Source: Actinomycetes bacterium (GTDB lineage: Bacteria; Actinomycetota; Actinomycetes; Streptosporangiales; Streptosporangiaceae). Taken from it: a stretch of DNA of 44,342 nt. Positions within the stretch are counted from its first letter, which is position 1. Every line of letters starts with the position of its first letter. Made by a program: the position numbers and the translations under genes. Shown one piece after another: positions 24,287 to 30,900 of this stretch. Under the pieces are notes generated by a model. The model saw nothing but the letters and a program-made list of their open reading frames with translations. It had not been told where the DNA came from and did not search any database. The stretch spans positions 1 through 44,342 of the forward strand of contig JAOPYO010000111.1 in the NCBI GenBank assembly GCA_025964575.1. Direction: 5' to 3'.

Positions 24287-25231
24287 ATGAGCGCGCGAGC
24301 ATGGGCCGCCTTCGCGGCCGTGTCCACGCTGTGGGGTATTCCGTACATGCTGATCAAGGTCGGGGTGGACGACGGCGTCCCACCCGTGTTCCTCGCCTGG
24401 GTGCGCGTCGTCGTCGGCGCGGCGGTGCTGCTCGTGTTCGCTCCACGGGCCGAGGTGCTGCGGGCGTTCCGGAGCCGGGCGCGATGGCTGGCCGTGTTCG
24501 CCGCGGCGGAGATCGTCGTGCCGTTCACCCTGCTCGGCTTCGGCGAGCAGCACATCTCCTCGTCCCTCACCGCCATCCTCATCGCAGCCGCGCCCATGTT
24601 CGTGGCCGTGCTCGCGCTGCGCTTCGACGTGAGCGAACGGATCGGCGGACGGCGGTTGGTCGGGCTCGTGCTCGGCCTCGCCGGGGTGGCCGCGCTCGTG
24701 GGTATCGACGTCGCTGGGCGGCCGGACGAGCTCTTCGGGGTGACCGCCGTCTTGGGCGCCGCGTTCTGTTACGCCGTCGGCCCCATGGTCCTCAAACGCC
24801 ACCTCGCGGATCTCGACCCCCGGGCCTCAATGGCCGCGAGCCTGGTGCTGGCCGCGGTGTTCCTGGCCCCGGCCGCCGCTCTTGACCCGCCCGCCGCCGT
24901 GCCCTCGGTGGCGGCGATCGCAGCACTGCTCGGCCTCGGACTGTTCTGCACCGCGGCGGCCCTGGTCCTCTACGGCACCCTGGTCGCCGAGGTGGGAGCG
25001 GGCCGGGCGCTCGTGATCACATATGTGAACCCGGTGGTGGCGGTCGCGCTCGGTACGGCGGTGCTCGGAGAGCGCCCGGGGCCCGGCGCGGCCGTCGGGC
25101 TGCTGCTCATCCTCACCGGGTCGTGGCTGTCCACCGGTGGCGGGGTGCCCACCAGGCGCAAGGCAGGACAGAAGGCCGAGCGCGAGGGTGACCAAGGGCC
25201 CGAGCAGGTGGCCGTCCGGACCGTCGTTTGA
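24287..25231 (+). CDS. EamA/DMT-family membrane transporter
   Basis: 314 aa from ATG with GAGGGG 6 nt upstream. About ten membrane helices in two EamA repeats (about 5-140 and 150-285); typical motifs are STLWGIPYMLIK at the start, GEQHISSSLTAIL near the end of repeat 1, and TYVNPVVAVALG in repeat 2. The family exports amino acids, nucleotides or drugs, or imports metabolites; the substrate is not readable. The C-terminal tail is Lys/Glu-rich and cytoplasmic. It is monocistronic and ends at a strong terminator shared with the DUF6292 gene. Confidence 0.85.
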   Translation: MSARAWAAFAAVSTLWGIPYMLIKVGVDDGVPPVFLAWVRVVVGAAVLLVFAPRAEVLRAFRSRARWLAVFAAAEIVVPFTLLGFGEQHISSSLTAILIAAAPMFVAVLALRFDVSERIGGRRLVGLVLGLAGVAALVGIDVAGRPDELFGVTAVLGAAFCYAVGPMVLKRHLADLDPRASMAASLVLAAVFLAPAAALDPPAAVPSVAAIAALLGLGLFCTAAALVLYGTLVAEVGAGRALVITYVNPVVAVALGTAVLGERPGPGAAVGLLLILTGSWLSTGGGVPTRRKAGQKAEREGDQGPEQVAVRTVV

Positions 25232-25255
25232 CCCCTTCGAATCCCTTTCAACTGA

Positions 25256-25294
25256 GCCCGTCGTGGTCTCGTGGTGTGCAAGACCACGACGGGC
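25256..25294. terminator. Bidirectional terminator hairpin
   Basis: A perfect 14-bp stem (25256-25269 with 25281-25294, 11-nt loop) lies between the converging EamA and DUF6292 genes. Confidence 0.85.
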
Positions 25295-25303
25295 CACCCT
25301 GTT

Positions 25304-25696
25304 TCAGTACGTGCGCAAGCCGTCGAAGAGACCATCGCGCGTGTCTGCAGAACGGTGTGCGACCGGTGTGGCCGTACGGCCGTCCCGGACGAGAACGGCG
25401 AGTTCGCGCGGGTCGAGCAGGAGACCTCCACCGAGCTCGGTGACGTTCTCCAGCACCGTCCGCTCCCCCTGGCGGCCGGAGACATAGTCGCCGCGCACCC
25501 AACCGCGCCATTCGTCCCAGACGAGCGCGAAGGATTCCGTCACGATCGTCGAGTCGACGGGGCCCTTGGGGTCCAGCCAGCTGCGGTCGACACGCACGCC
25601 GAGCGCATCGAGTGCCTCGACCGTGGCTGTGATGTAACCACGCGCCTCATCGACCTCCTGGTCCGGGTGAGGCGCAGGCAAGGATTCATGAGACAT
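25304..25696 (-). CDS. DUF6292-family protein
   Basis: 130 aa from ATG 25696, preceded by GGAAGGAAAC; a longer in-frame start at 25810 has no site. The chain has the DUF6292 pattern: ARGYITATVEALDALGVRV, then RSWLDPKGPVDSTIV, LVWDEWRGWVRGDY, and LGGGLLLDPRELAVLV. The family is small, soluble, restricted to actinobacteria and of unknown function, often near helix-turn-helix regulators. Here it follows the GntR-type regulator gene by 129 bp on the same strand and may be co-transcribed with it. Confidence 0.65.
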   Translation of the reverse strand: MSHESLPAPHPDQEVDEARGYITATVEALDALGVRVDRSWLDPKGPVDSTIVTESFALVWDEWRGWVRGDYVSGRQGERTVLENVTELGGGLLLDPRELAVLVRDGRTATPVAHRSADTRDGLFDGLRTY

Positions 25697-25825
25697 ATGT
25701 CGTTTCCTTCCAATATGGATGATCGCGAGGCGAGTCCCCATCGCGCGGAAACACGAGGTGAGGCCTCCCCCGCTTCTGTGGGCCTGGTGACACACGAGCG
25801 GCGCCGCCAAGTTTGATGAACGGCA

Positions 25826-26671
25826 TTACACTGCCGTTTTCCCCTCCCCGGTGGGGTCGGAATCGTGTTCCTCCAGCTCCCGGATTCGTGGAGGAACATC
25901 GCCGCCAAGGATCCGAAATACATTTCGGCCTGGAGCAGATACCGTAACGGCCAGCCGAAAAGGGACGTCATTCTGGTCGTACGCAGTGCGGATGACCTCA
26001 AGCACGGCGAGACTGTCCTTGGACAGCCCGAAGAACTCCAGCTCATCGGGGGTCGGCTGGCGCGCGGTGATCTCGTCCTCATACCAGGCCTGCTCGCGGC
26101 CGAGGTTGTGGAGATAGAGAACCGTGCCGTCCTCGATGTCCTCCGCCTCGAGCAACAGGGGAGCCTTCTCCATGGCGAGCCTCAGGGAGAAGTACGAGGT
26201 CTGGATCGAGTTGGGCACATCGTCGATGTAGCGCTGCTGAATGCGGCTCACGAGCTGGGCGTTGGGCGCGGTGTCCAGCTTCGCGGCCAGCCGCTTGCTC
26301 GCCTTCGTCATCTCGACCCTGAGCGGACCCACCGTCGCCACCCGCTCCTGAGTCGCCGCTTCCAGCACCCAGGCCTTGCCCTCGCCACCACCGAACCCCT
26401 TGCCCACAGCGCCTTCTCCGGCGAGATCGACATGGCTGAGGGTGCTCGTGAAGGGCTTGACCGGCTTGGCGATGATGGTGCCCACCTTGGGCAGAGTGGT
26501 CACCAACCCGCCTCGCTTGAGCTCCCGCAACGCCTCTTTGACGGTATTCGTCGAGACCCCGTGGCGCTCGGCCAGTTCCTTCTCGGTCAGCTTGTCCCCG
26601 GGCTGGAGAGTGCCATCGTCGATCTGACCTCGGAGTTCGTCCGCGATCTGCCGATATCTCGCCTCAACCAC
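25826..26671 (-). CDS. GntR/HutC-family transcriptional regulator (UTRA)
   Basis: 281 aa from GTG 26671. The winged helix (about 1-70) shows RYRQIADELRGQIDDGTLQPG, DKLTEKELAERHGVST and TVKEALRELKRGGLV. A Gly-rich insert (GEGAVGKGFGGGEGKAW, about 85-105) separates it from the UTRA ligand domain (RIQQRYIDDVPNSIQTSYFS, DEITARQPTPDELEFFGL, LEVIRTAYDQNDVPFRLAVT). UTRA proteins bind small metabolites. It is divergent from the small-membrane-protein gene at 26889, and repeated TCAACC/CTCAAC motifs between them could be its operator. Similar regulators sit on actinomycete integrative elements as well as chromosomes. Confidence 0.8.
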   Translation of the reverse strand: MVEARYRQIADELRGQIDDGTLQPGDKLTEKELAERHGVSTNTVKEALRELKRGGLVTTLPKVGTIIAKPVKPFTSTLSHVDLAGEGAVGKGFGGGEGKAWVLEAATQERVATVGPLRVEMTKASKRLAAKLDTAPNAQLVSRIQQRYIDDVPNSIQTSYFSLRLAMEKAPLLLEAEDIEDGTVLYLHNLGREQAWYEDEITARQPTPDELEFFGLSKDSLAVLEVIRTAYDQNDVPFRLAVTVSAPGRNVFRILGGDVPPRIRELEEHDSDPTGEGKTAV

Positions 26672-26679
26672 AACCGCTC

Positions 26680-26763
26680 CTCACTCAACTGAGCATCTAG
26701 ACCCATTCAGCTAACTCAACCACTTTATTGGTGGAAGCGGTTTACCCAAGCTTATACGGGTAA
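26680..26763. promoter_or_regulatory. Divergent promoter/operator region, GntR and small membrane gene
   Basis: The segment is AT-richer than its surroundings. CTCAACTGAG (near 26695) and two further ACTCAAC copies lie on the GntR side. TTACCC (26742-26747) and GGGTAA (26758-26763) form an inverted repeat enclosing a TTATAC -10-like sequence on the plus strand, with TTGGTG about 18 bp upstream as a possible -35. Good candidate for regulation of the gene at 26889. Confidence 0.4.
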
Positions 26764-26888
26764 CACCCACTTCAGGGAGAAGTTACCTAACCGGGTCCAT
26801 GCCTTTAAGGCTATCGGCTCGGCTCCCCCGAGACACGAGACTCGCAGTACGCCCCCCGCACACGCCGACCTCAGGAAAGGGCCACAAA

Positions 26889-27062
26889 ATGATCATCCTC
26901 ATCCTCATCGGAGCCGTCGCCTTCGGCGCCTTCGCCGGCCACGTGTGCGGGTTCGGCCTGCGCACCCGGAACATCCAGTTGCACACCGCCCCGCAGACCC
27001 GTCGTGACCAGCGCGACCGACAGTGGGCCGGAGTCTGGGAGACCCACAGCCAGGACCGCTAA
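26889..27062 (+). CDS. Small membrane protein B1 (duplicated family)
   Basis: 57 aa from ATG with GGAAAGG upstream. One membrane helix (IILILIGAVAFGAFAGHVCG, residues 2-21) is followed by a basic tail (FGLRTRN, TRRDQRDRQW, ETHSQD). The gene at 29453 encodes a close relative: both share AFGAFxGHVxGFGLRTR and RDxxDRQWxG...ETH. Function is unknown; small anchored proteins of this kind may modulate a larger complex. It is followed 64 bp later by a broken second module gene. Confidence 0.7.
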   Translation: MIILILIGAVAFGAFAGHVCGFGLRTRNIQLHTAPQTRRDQRDRQWAGVWETHSQDR

Positions 27063-27126
27063 GCCAGCGCCGCGCGCCCACGGAGCAGGTGGGTAGCAGG
27101 GCGCCGACGACAGAGGAGACGTCGCG

Positions 27127-27365
27127 GTGGAAGAAAGCCTGGTCGCGTACAGCGACCTTACTCAGTTGGACGGGGAACCAACCAGCCGCGCCACCCCGTA
27201 CATCGAGCGCACGCCGGTGAGGCTGCGGCCGCCCTCGTGGTGGCCACCCTCACGGGGATGGCCGCGATGGTGGGCACAGCGGCGATCGGCCTCTGGATCG
27301 GCTGCCCCACGTCAGTGATCGTGATCTGCTCGTTGATCATGTTCGTGCTCATCCGGGCACTCTGA
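27127..27365 (+). pseudogene. Small membrane protein A1 (duplicated family), frameshifted
   Basis: The frame from GTG 27127 encodes SDLTQLDGEPTSRATPYIER, paralogous to DLTRQDGEPTPRAD of the intact gene at 29068. From about 27207 the reading moves to another frame, HAGEAAAALVVATLTGMAAM and VGTAAIGLWIG, ending in VLIRAL and TGA 27363-27365, which matches the membrane part of that paralogue (RAAAFMLLILTGTLFCG). So the natural protein is split by a shift near 27200-27210 (-1 or +2). It may be a pseudogene, a sequencing error, or programmed; no obvious slippery heptamer was seen. Confidence 0.55.
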
Positions 27366-27520
27366 AGATCGCGCGCCACGCAAGGCCCGGCGACCCTGCC
27401 GCTCAGCGCACGGGTCGCCAGCGCCGCGGCGCAAAAGCCGGAATCGGCCACATCTCAGGCGTGAGACCACCATGCATACTGGGGAGGACTCTCACGCTGT
27501 AGTACGAGAGGAGCCGGTTC

Positions 27521-28285
27521 ATGGCGGGTAGGCCCTTCCGGCGAGAGATCGCCGAGGATCGGGTCGGATCTTCCCCCGGGCAGGAGCGAGCCGCCGCCGC
27601 TGGAGCCATGGGTGAACACTATGAGGTGCGACAGGCCACGATCGACGACGTCGACATCGTCCTCGATCTCATCGCGGAGGCCGCGGACTGGTTGCGGAAC
27701 GAGAAGACCACCACTCAGTGGAATCGTCCCTGGCCTTCCCCAGAGGAGCACGTGAAGCGCGTCACCGAGGGAGTGGCCGACAACCGCACGTGGATCGTCT
27801 GGGACGGCCACATCGCGGTCGCCACGGTCACCATCCACCGCACGGGCAGCCCCGCGCTCTGGACGCCGGTCGAACTCGACACGGAGGCCGTCTATCTGCA
27901 CCGCCTGGTGGTGCGACGATCGTACGCAGGCGACGGGCTCGGAGCAGAACTGATCAACTGGTCCGGGCAACAGGGCCGCCAGGAGAATCCCGACGCCGAG
28001 CACATCCGCATCGATGTCTGGACCGACAACTACGAACTCCACGACTACTACGTCCGGCAGGGGTTCGGTTTCGTCGCGGTCCGTGAGACACCGGATCGCC
28101 GTCCCTCGAGCCGGCTCTTCCAGAAGCCGCTCGGTCAGGCCCTGTCCACCCGCGCTCCTCGGCTCACCCCTCGGCCGGGAGGCGACCTGATCCCGGAGAA
28201 GGTCTCCTCGTTCGGGCGGATCCTCGTCCCTGTCCTGTTCGGCCTCATGATCCTTCGGGTCGCCCCCGAGTTCATGCTGCGATAG
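27521..28285 (+). CDS. GNAT-family N-acetyltransferase with GntR-like leader and C-terminal hydrophobic tail
   Basis: 254 aa from ATG 27521, which has GAGAGGAG 7 nt upstream; an internal ATG at 27608 fits the domain edge. Residues about 33-200 form a GNAT acetyltransferase: VRQATIDDVDIVLDLIAEAA, VYLHRLVVRRSYAGDGLGAEL (acetyl-CoA loop, RRSYAGDGLG), and IDVWTDNYELHDYYVRQGF. The first 13 residues, MAGRPFRREIAED, resemble the start of a GntR regulator, and a UTRA fragment lies just after the gene. The C-terminal 25 residues include FGRILVPVLFGLMILRV, a possible membrane segment not usual in GNATs. Substrate unknown. Confidence 0.75.
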   Translation: MAGRPFRREIAEDRVGSSPGQERAAAAGAMGEHYEVRQATIDDVDIVLDLIAEAADWLRNEKTTTQWNRPWPSPEEHVKRVTEGVADNRTWIVWDGHIAVATVTIHRTGSPALWTPVELDTEAVYLHRLVVRRSYAGDGLGAELINWSGQQGRQENPDAEHIRIDVWTDNYELHDYYVRQGFGFVAVRETPDRRPSSRLFQKPLGQALSTRAPRLTPRPGGDLIPEKVSSFGRILVPVLFGLMILRVAPEFMLR

Positions 28286-28332
28286 CGCGCGAGCTATGCG
28301 CGTCATTTGCCACATTTCGTCCTGGTTCGCGG

Positions 28333-28512
28333 GTGAGAGGATACGGACGTCGCCATGCACCGCCCAGGGTGGAAGTCCAGCGGGCCGTTGGCAGAACCGC
28401 TCTGTAACTCCAGCTGGAGGCGGCCGAGGTGGTGCTCCGTCACCAGCGGCGCTACATCGGCGACAGGCCATGGTCGCTACAGACCAACTATGGGCCGTCC
28501 CCGATTCCATGA
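28333..28512 (+). pseudogene. GntR UTRA-domain remnant
   Basis: One frame reads PPRVEVQRAVGRTAL, a TAA at 28405-28407, then LQLEAAEVVLRHQRRYIGDR and PWSLQTNYG. The string RRYIGDRPWSLQT is a hallmark of the UTRA ligand domain in actinobacterial GntR regulators. The in-frame stop and loss of everything upstream and downstream show a dead fragment. With the GntR-like first residues of the preceding GNAT gene it may represent a regulator split by rearrangement. Confidence 0.65.
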
Positions 28513-28579
28513 TCGAAGCGCCCAAGACCGACGACTGACCACCCACTGATCGCGCTGCTGTCGCATAAGGAGAGGTGAC

Positions 28580-28849
28580 CTAGAGAAAGCGCACGCGCTC
28601 CAGTTCGGCGGTGTCGCTCCCACGGGTGTAGACGGCACCGCCACCCTGCATGACGCTCTGCAGGAAGGCATAGATCAGCAGCGCCCGGTTGATGGTGTCG
28701 GTCTTGGTATCGCCGGTGAGCTCCACCGATTCTCGCAGGGCGTCCGACGCGCGGGCCGTCAGGTTGACGGTGACTCGTTCCATGTGCGGCCGAGGACCTC
28801 CCGCCTGGTCGGGCGCATCGAGCTGTGCTTCGCGGTCCTTGGACATCAC
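28580..28849 (-). CDS. Ribbon-helix-helix-like small protein
   Basis: 89 aa (tandem starts GTG 28849 and ATG 28846, GGGGGA upstream). Residues about 23-60 have the RHH arrangement: a short strand ERVTVNLTARA, helix SDALRESVELTG, turn and helix KTDTINRALLIYAFLQSV. Similar small proteins in actinomycetes are found as orphan DNA-binding or antitoxin-like proteins. No toxin gene lies next to it. It is divergent from the A2-B2 membrane module and may control the shared promoter region at 28888-29040. Confidence 0.6.
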   Translation of the reverse strand: MMSKDREAQLDAPDQAGGPRPHMERVTVNLTARASDALRESVELTGDTKTDTINRALLIYAFLQSVMQGGGAVYTRGSDTAELERVRFL

Positions 28850-28887
28850 GCGGGTCCCCCAACGTCAACGATGAGGCTTCCGTATGC

Positions 28888-29040
28888 ACTCAGTATGCGA
28901 ATTTCGGGTGCCTCCTGTCAATAGTCCGTTCACTTTTCCAGTCATGATCAGCTTATCGCTCTCATCATTCACAGCAGTCATATGTCTATCATGCGGTTGA
29001 TACCTGTACATTGACCGCACTGCGACCTACCATACTGAGT
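28888..29040. promoter_or_regulatory. Matched CATACTGAGT sites in a divergent promoter region
   Basis: ACTCAGTATG (28888-28897) and its reverse complement CATACTGAGT (29031-29040) lie at equivalent places before the two divergent genes, covering the -10 region of each. TTGACC at 29011-29016 is a weak -35 for the plus-strand gene (spacing only 14). One regulator could act on both. Confidence 0.45.
28892..28921 (-). promoter_or_regulatory. Promoter of the RHH-like gene
   Basis: On the minus strand TTGACA (28916-28921) and CATACT (28892-28897) are separated by 18 bp, a good housekeeping-sigma promoter, 43 nt before the GTG start. Confidence 0.6.
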
Positions 29041-29067
29041 AAGACCAGCGCACGCAGGGGAGGTCCG

Positions 29068-29385
29068 GTGGACGAAACCGACCTGACCCGGCAAGACGGC
29101 GAACCCACGCCACGCGCCGACGTCCAGTTCGTCAAGGTCTCCATCCGGACCCCCTGGGGATTCCGGGTCGACGCCGAGACCAGGACCTCCGCCTACTCAC
29201 CGGGTGGCCGCGCCGCCGCCTTCATGCTGCTCATCCTGACCGGCACCCTGTTCTGCGGCACGCTCATCGGCCTGGTCCTGCTGTTCGGCGGCCCCGCCTG
29301 GGCCGCGCTCATCCTCGGCGCCCCCGGCGTGGTCCTCACGGCGATCGCCGGCCGTCATGTGCTCATCCAGCGAGAGAAGGACTGA
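29068..29385 (+). CDS. Small membrane protein A2 (duplicated family)
   Basis: 105 aa from GTG 29068 with GGGGAGG 5 nt upstream. A polar head of about 48 residues (DETDLTRQDGEPTPRADVQF, then RTPWGFRVDAETRTSAY) is followed by two membrane helices (about 50-72 and 76-95) and a basic end (VLIQREKD). The frameshifted gene at 27127 is its paralogue. Helices and the short tail suggest an inner-membrane protein with its head in the cytoplasm; function unknown. It is followed after 2 bp by a 21-codon ORF and then the small protein B2, forming one transcription unit. Confidence 0.7.
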   Translation: MDETDLTRQDGEPTPRADVQFVKVSIRTPWGFRVDAETRTSAYSPGGRAAAFMLLILTGTLFCGTLIGLVLLFGGPAWAALILGAPGVVLTAIAGRHVLIQREKD

Positions 29386-29387
29386 CC

Positions 29388-29453
29388 ATGTGCCTCTCCA
29401 TCGCCTACCTTCCCGACTTCCGCCAGACGGGCCGTACCAGGTGGAGCCCCTAA
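29388..29453 (+). CDS. 21-codon linker ORF with TAATG junction
   Basis: ATG 29388 begins 2 bases after the stop of the A2 gene. The 21-residue product (SIAYLPDFRQTGRTR core) ends with TAA, whose last A is the first base of the B2 ATG (TAATG, 29451-29455). GGTGGAG lies within its last codons and serves B2. It probably couples translation of A2 and B2, or is an in-between remnant of a deletion; no matching ORF separates the first module. Confidence 0.45.
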   Translation: MCLSIAYLPDFRQTGRTRWSP

Positions 29454-29668
29454 TGATCACTGTCCTGCTCATCGCCGGGGCCCTCGCCTTCGGCGCCTTC
29501 TTCGGCCACGTGGTCGGGTTCGGCCTGCGTACCCGCCGCACCCGGCTGCACGACAAGCCCGCGAACCGGCGCGACGAGCACGACCGCCAATGGGTCGGAC
29601 TCCGGGAAACCCACCCGCCGGATCCGAACGTCGACGATACAAAAGTCTCACCGGACTACCGGACTTAA
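29453..29668 (+). CDS. Small membrane protein B2 (duplicated family)
   Basis: 71 aa. Residues 2-22 (ITVLLIAGALAFGAFFGHVV) form one membrane helix, followed by a strongly charged tail (GLRTRRTRLHDKP, RRDEHDRQWVG, ETHPPDPNVDD). Compared with B1 (26889) it shares AFGAFxGHVxGFGLRTR and the tail pattern RDxxDRQWxG...ETH, with about 14 extra C-terminal residues. The gene is joined to the ORF before it by TAATG and lies 72 bp before a metalloprotease gene. The conserved tail suggests a cytoplasmic partner. Function unknown. Confidence 0.7.
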   Translation: MITVLLIAGALAFGAFFGHVVGFGLRTRRTRLHDKPANRRDEHDRQWVGLRETHPPDPNVDDTKVSPDYRT

Positions 29669-29740
29669 GTAGGGGCATACTCAGGCGCACTCGGCAAATC
29701 AGGCAGAGGCTGGGAGACCAACCCCTCCAAGGAGGTCTCC

Positions 29741-30832
29741 ATGACCACCGAACAGATCCGGTTCTGCGCCCTTCCCCCACGACCGATTCCCGCCCTGCCC
29801 ACCGGCCTCAGCCCGGACCACCTCCAGGCGCTGGTGCAGGGCAGATCCAAATGGGTGAACGGCACCGTCCTGCACTACTACCTGTTCGACCGGGACACCG
29901 ACGGCTCGACCGTGCAGCTCAGCGATGGCAGCAAGCGCTTCGTCACCTGGGTCGGCGGAAAGGACCAGCAGGACGTCGTACGGGAGAGCTTCGCGAAGTG
30001 GAAGGAACTCGGCATCGGCCTGGAGTTCCGCGAGGTCAGTGACCGTTCGGAGGCCGAGGTCAAGATCGGCTTCATGGACGGCGACGGGGCCTGGTCCGCG
30101 GTGGGCCGCGATGTGCTCCAGGCGGGCCTCAACGAGCGCACGATGAACTTCGGCTGGGATCTCACCACGCCGTACGGCCACACCACGGCGCTGCACGAGA
30201 TCGGGCACACGCTGGGCATGCCGCACGAGCACCAGAGCCCGTTCTCCGGGATCGAATGGGACGAGAACGCCGTCATCACCTATCTGAGCGGCCCGCCGAA
30301 CAGCTGGTCCAAGGACGAGATCATCTTCAATGTGCTCCGCAAACTCGATCCCGCGGAGGTCTCCGGCTCCGCCTGGGACCCGGACTCGATCATGGAGTAC
30401 GCGTTCCCCCGGGGGCTCATCCGCGTACCGGAAAAGTACCAGGACGGGCTGCGGCCACCGGGCACCATCTCCGCGCTGGACGCCCAGTGGATGCTCACGT
30501 GGTACCCGGCCCTAGGCCCCCAGGCACCGCCCGAGCTCACACCCTTCCAGTCGGTGCCGCTGAATCTCTCCGCCGGTCAGCAGGCCGACTTCACGCTCAC
30601 GCCCGACGCCACCCGCAAGTACAGCATCGGGACCTTCGGCGCCAGCGACGCCGTCCTGGCGCTCTTCGAGAACGTCAACGGCGAGCTCCGCTTCGTCGCC
30701 GGAGACGACGACGGCGGCGAGGACCGCAACGCGCTGCTGTCGGTCAAGCTGTTCAAGGACCGTCACTACGTGGTGCGGATCCGGCTCTACTACTCCGCGG
30801 CATCCGGCCAGACGGCGATCATGTACTGGTGA
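29741..30832 (+). CDS. Astacin-like zinc metalloprotease without signal peptide
   Basis: 363 aa from ATG with AAGGAGG 6 nt upstream. The zinc site is LHEIGHTLGMPHEHQSP (His152, Glu153, His156, His162), the metzincin/astacin arrangement HExxHxxGxxH, with a Met-turn at SIMEYAFP. An N-terminal part (about 35-110) fits the astacin fold (FAKWKELGIGLEFREVSD). A C-terminal beta domain (about 270-363, QADFTLTPDATRKYSIGTFG, DRHYVVRIRLY) resembles pre-peptidase C-terminal domains. No signal peptide or propeptide is visible, although most relatives are secreted, so it may stay inside the cell or leave by another route. It follows the A2-B2 membrane module on the same strand. It ends before the terminator at 30860. 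Confidence 0.8.
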   Translation: MTTEQIRFCALPPRPIPALPTGLSPDHLQALVQGRSKWVNGTVLHYYLFDRDTDGSTVQLSDGSKRFVTWVGGKDQQDVVRESFAKWKELGIGLEFREVSDRSEAEVKIGFMDGDGAWSAVGRDVLQAGLNERTMNFGWDLTTPYGHTTALHEIGHTLGMPHEHQSPFSGIEWDENAVITYLSGPPNSWSKDEIIFNVLRKLDPAEVSGSAWDPDSIMEYAFPRGLIRVPEKYQDGLRPPGTISALDAQWMLTWYPALGPQAPPELTPFQSVPLNLSAGQQADFTLTPDATRKYSIGTFGASDAVLALFENVNGELRFVAGDDDGGEDRNALLSVKLFKDRHYVVRIRLYYSAASGQTAIMYW

Positions 30833-30859
30833 AACACCCTGATCGGAGCACCGGCCCAT

Positions 30860-30900
30860 CGTGATCACGCAATCGTCCGACGAACGATTGCGTGATCACG
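30860..30900. terminator. Bidirectional terminator with 17-bp perfect stem
   Basis: 30860-30876 pairs perfectly with 30884-30900 (loop of 7) between the converging metalloprotease and XRE genes. The stop codon of the XRE gene (30896-30898) lies inside the right arm. Confidence 0.85.

Noticed and set aside
28580-28849. RHH-like gene as an antitoxin of a toxin-antitoxin pair
   Set aside because: No small toxin-like ORF with a ribosome site overlaps or adjoins it; neighbours are a dead GntR fragment and the divergent membrane module.
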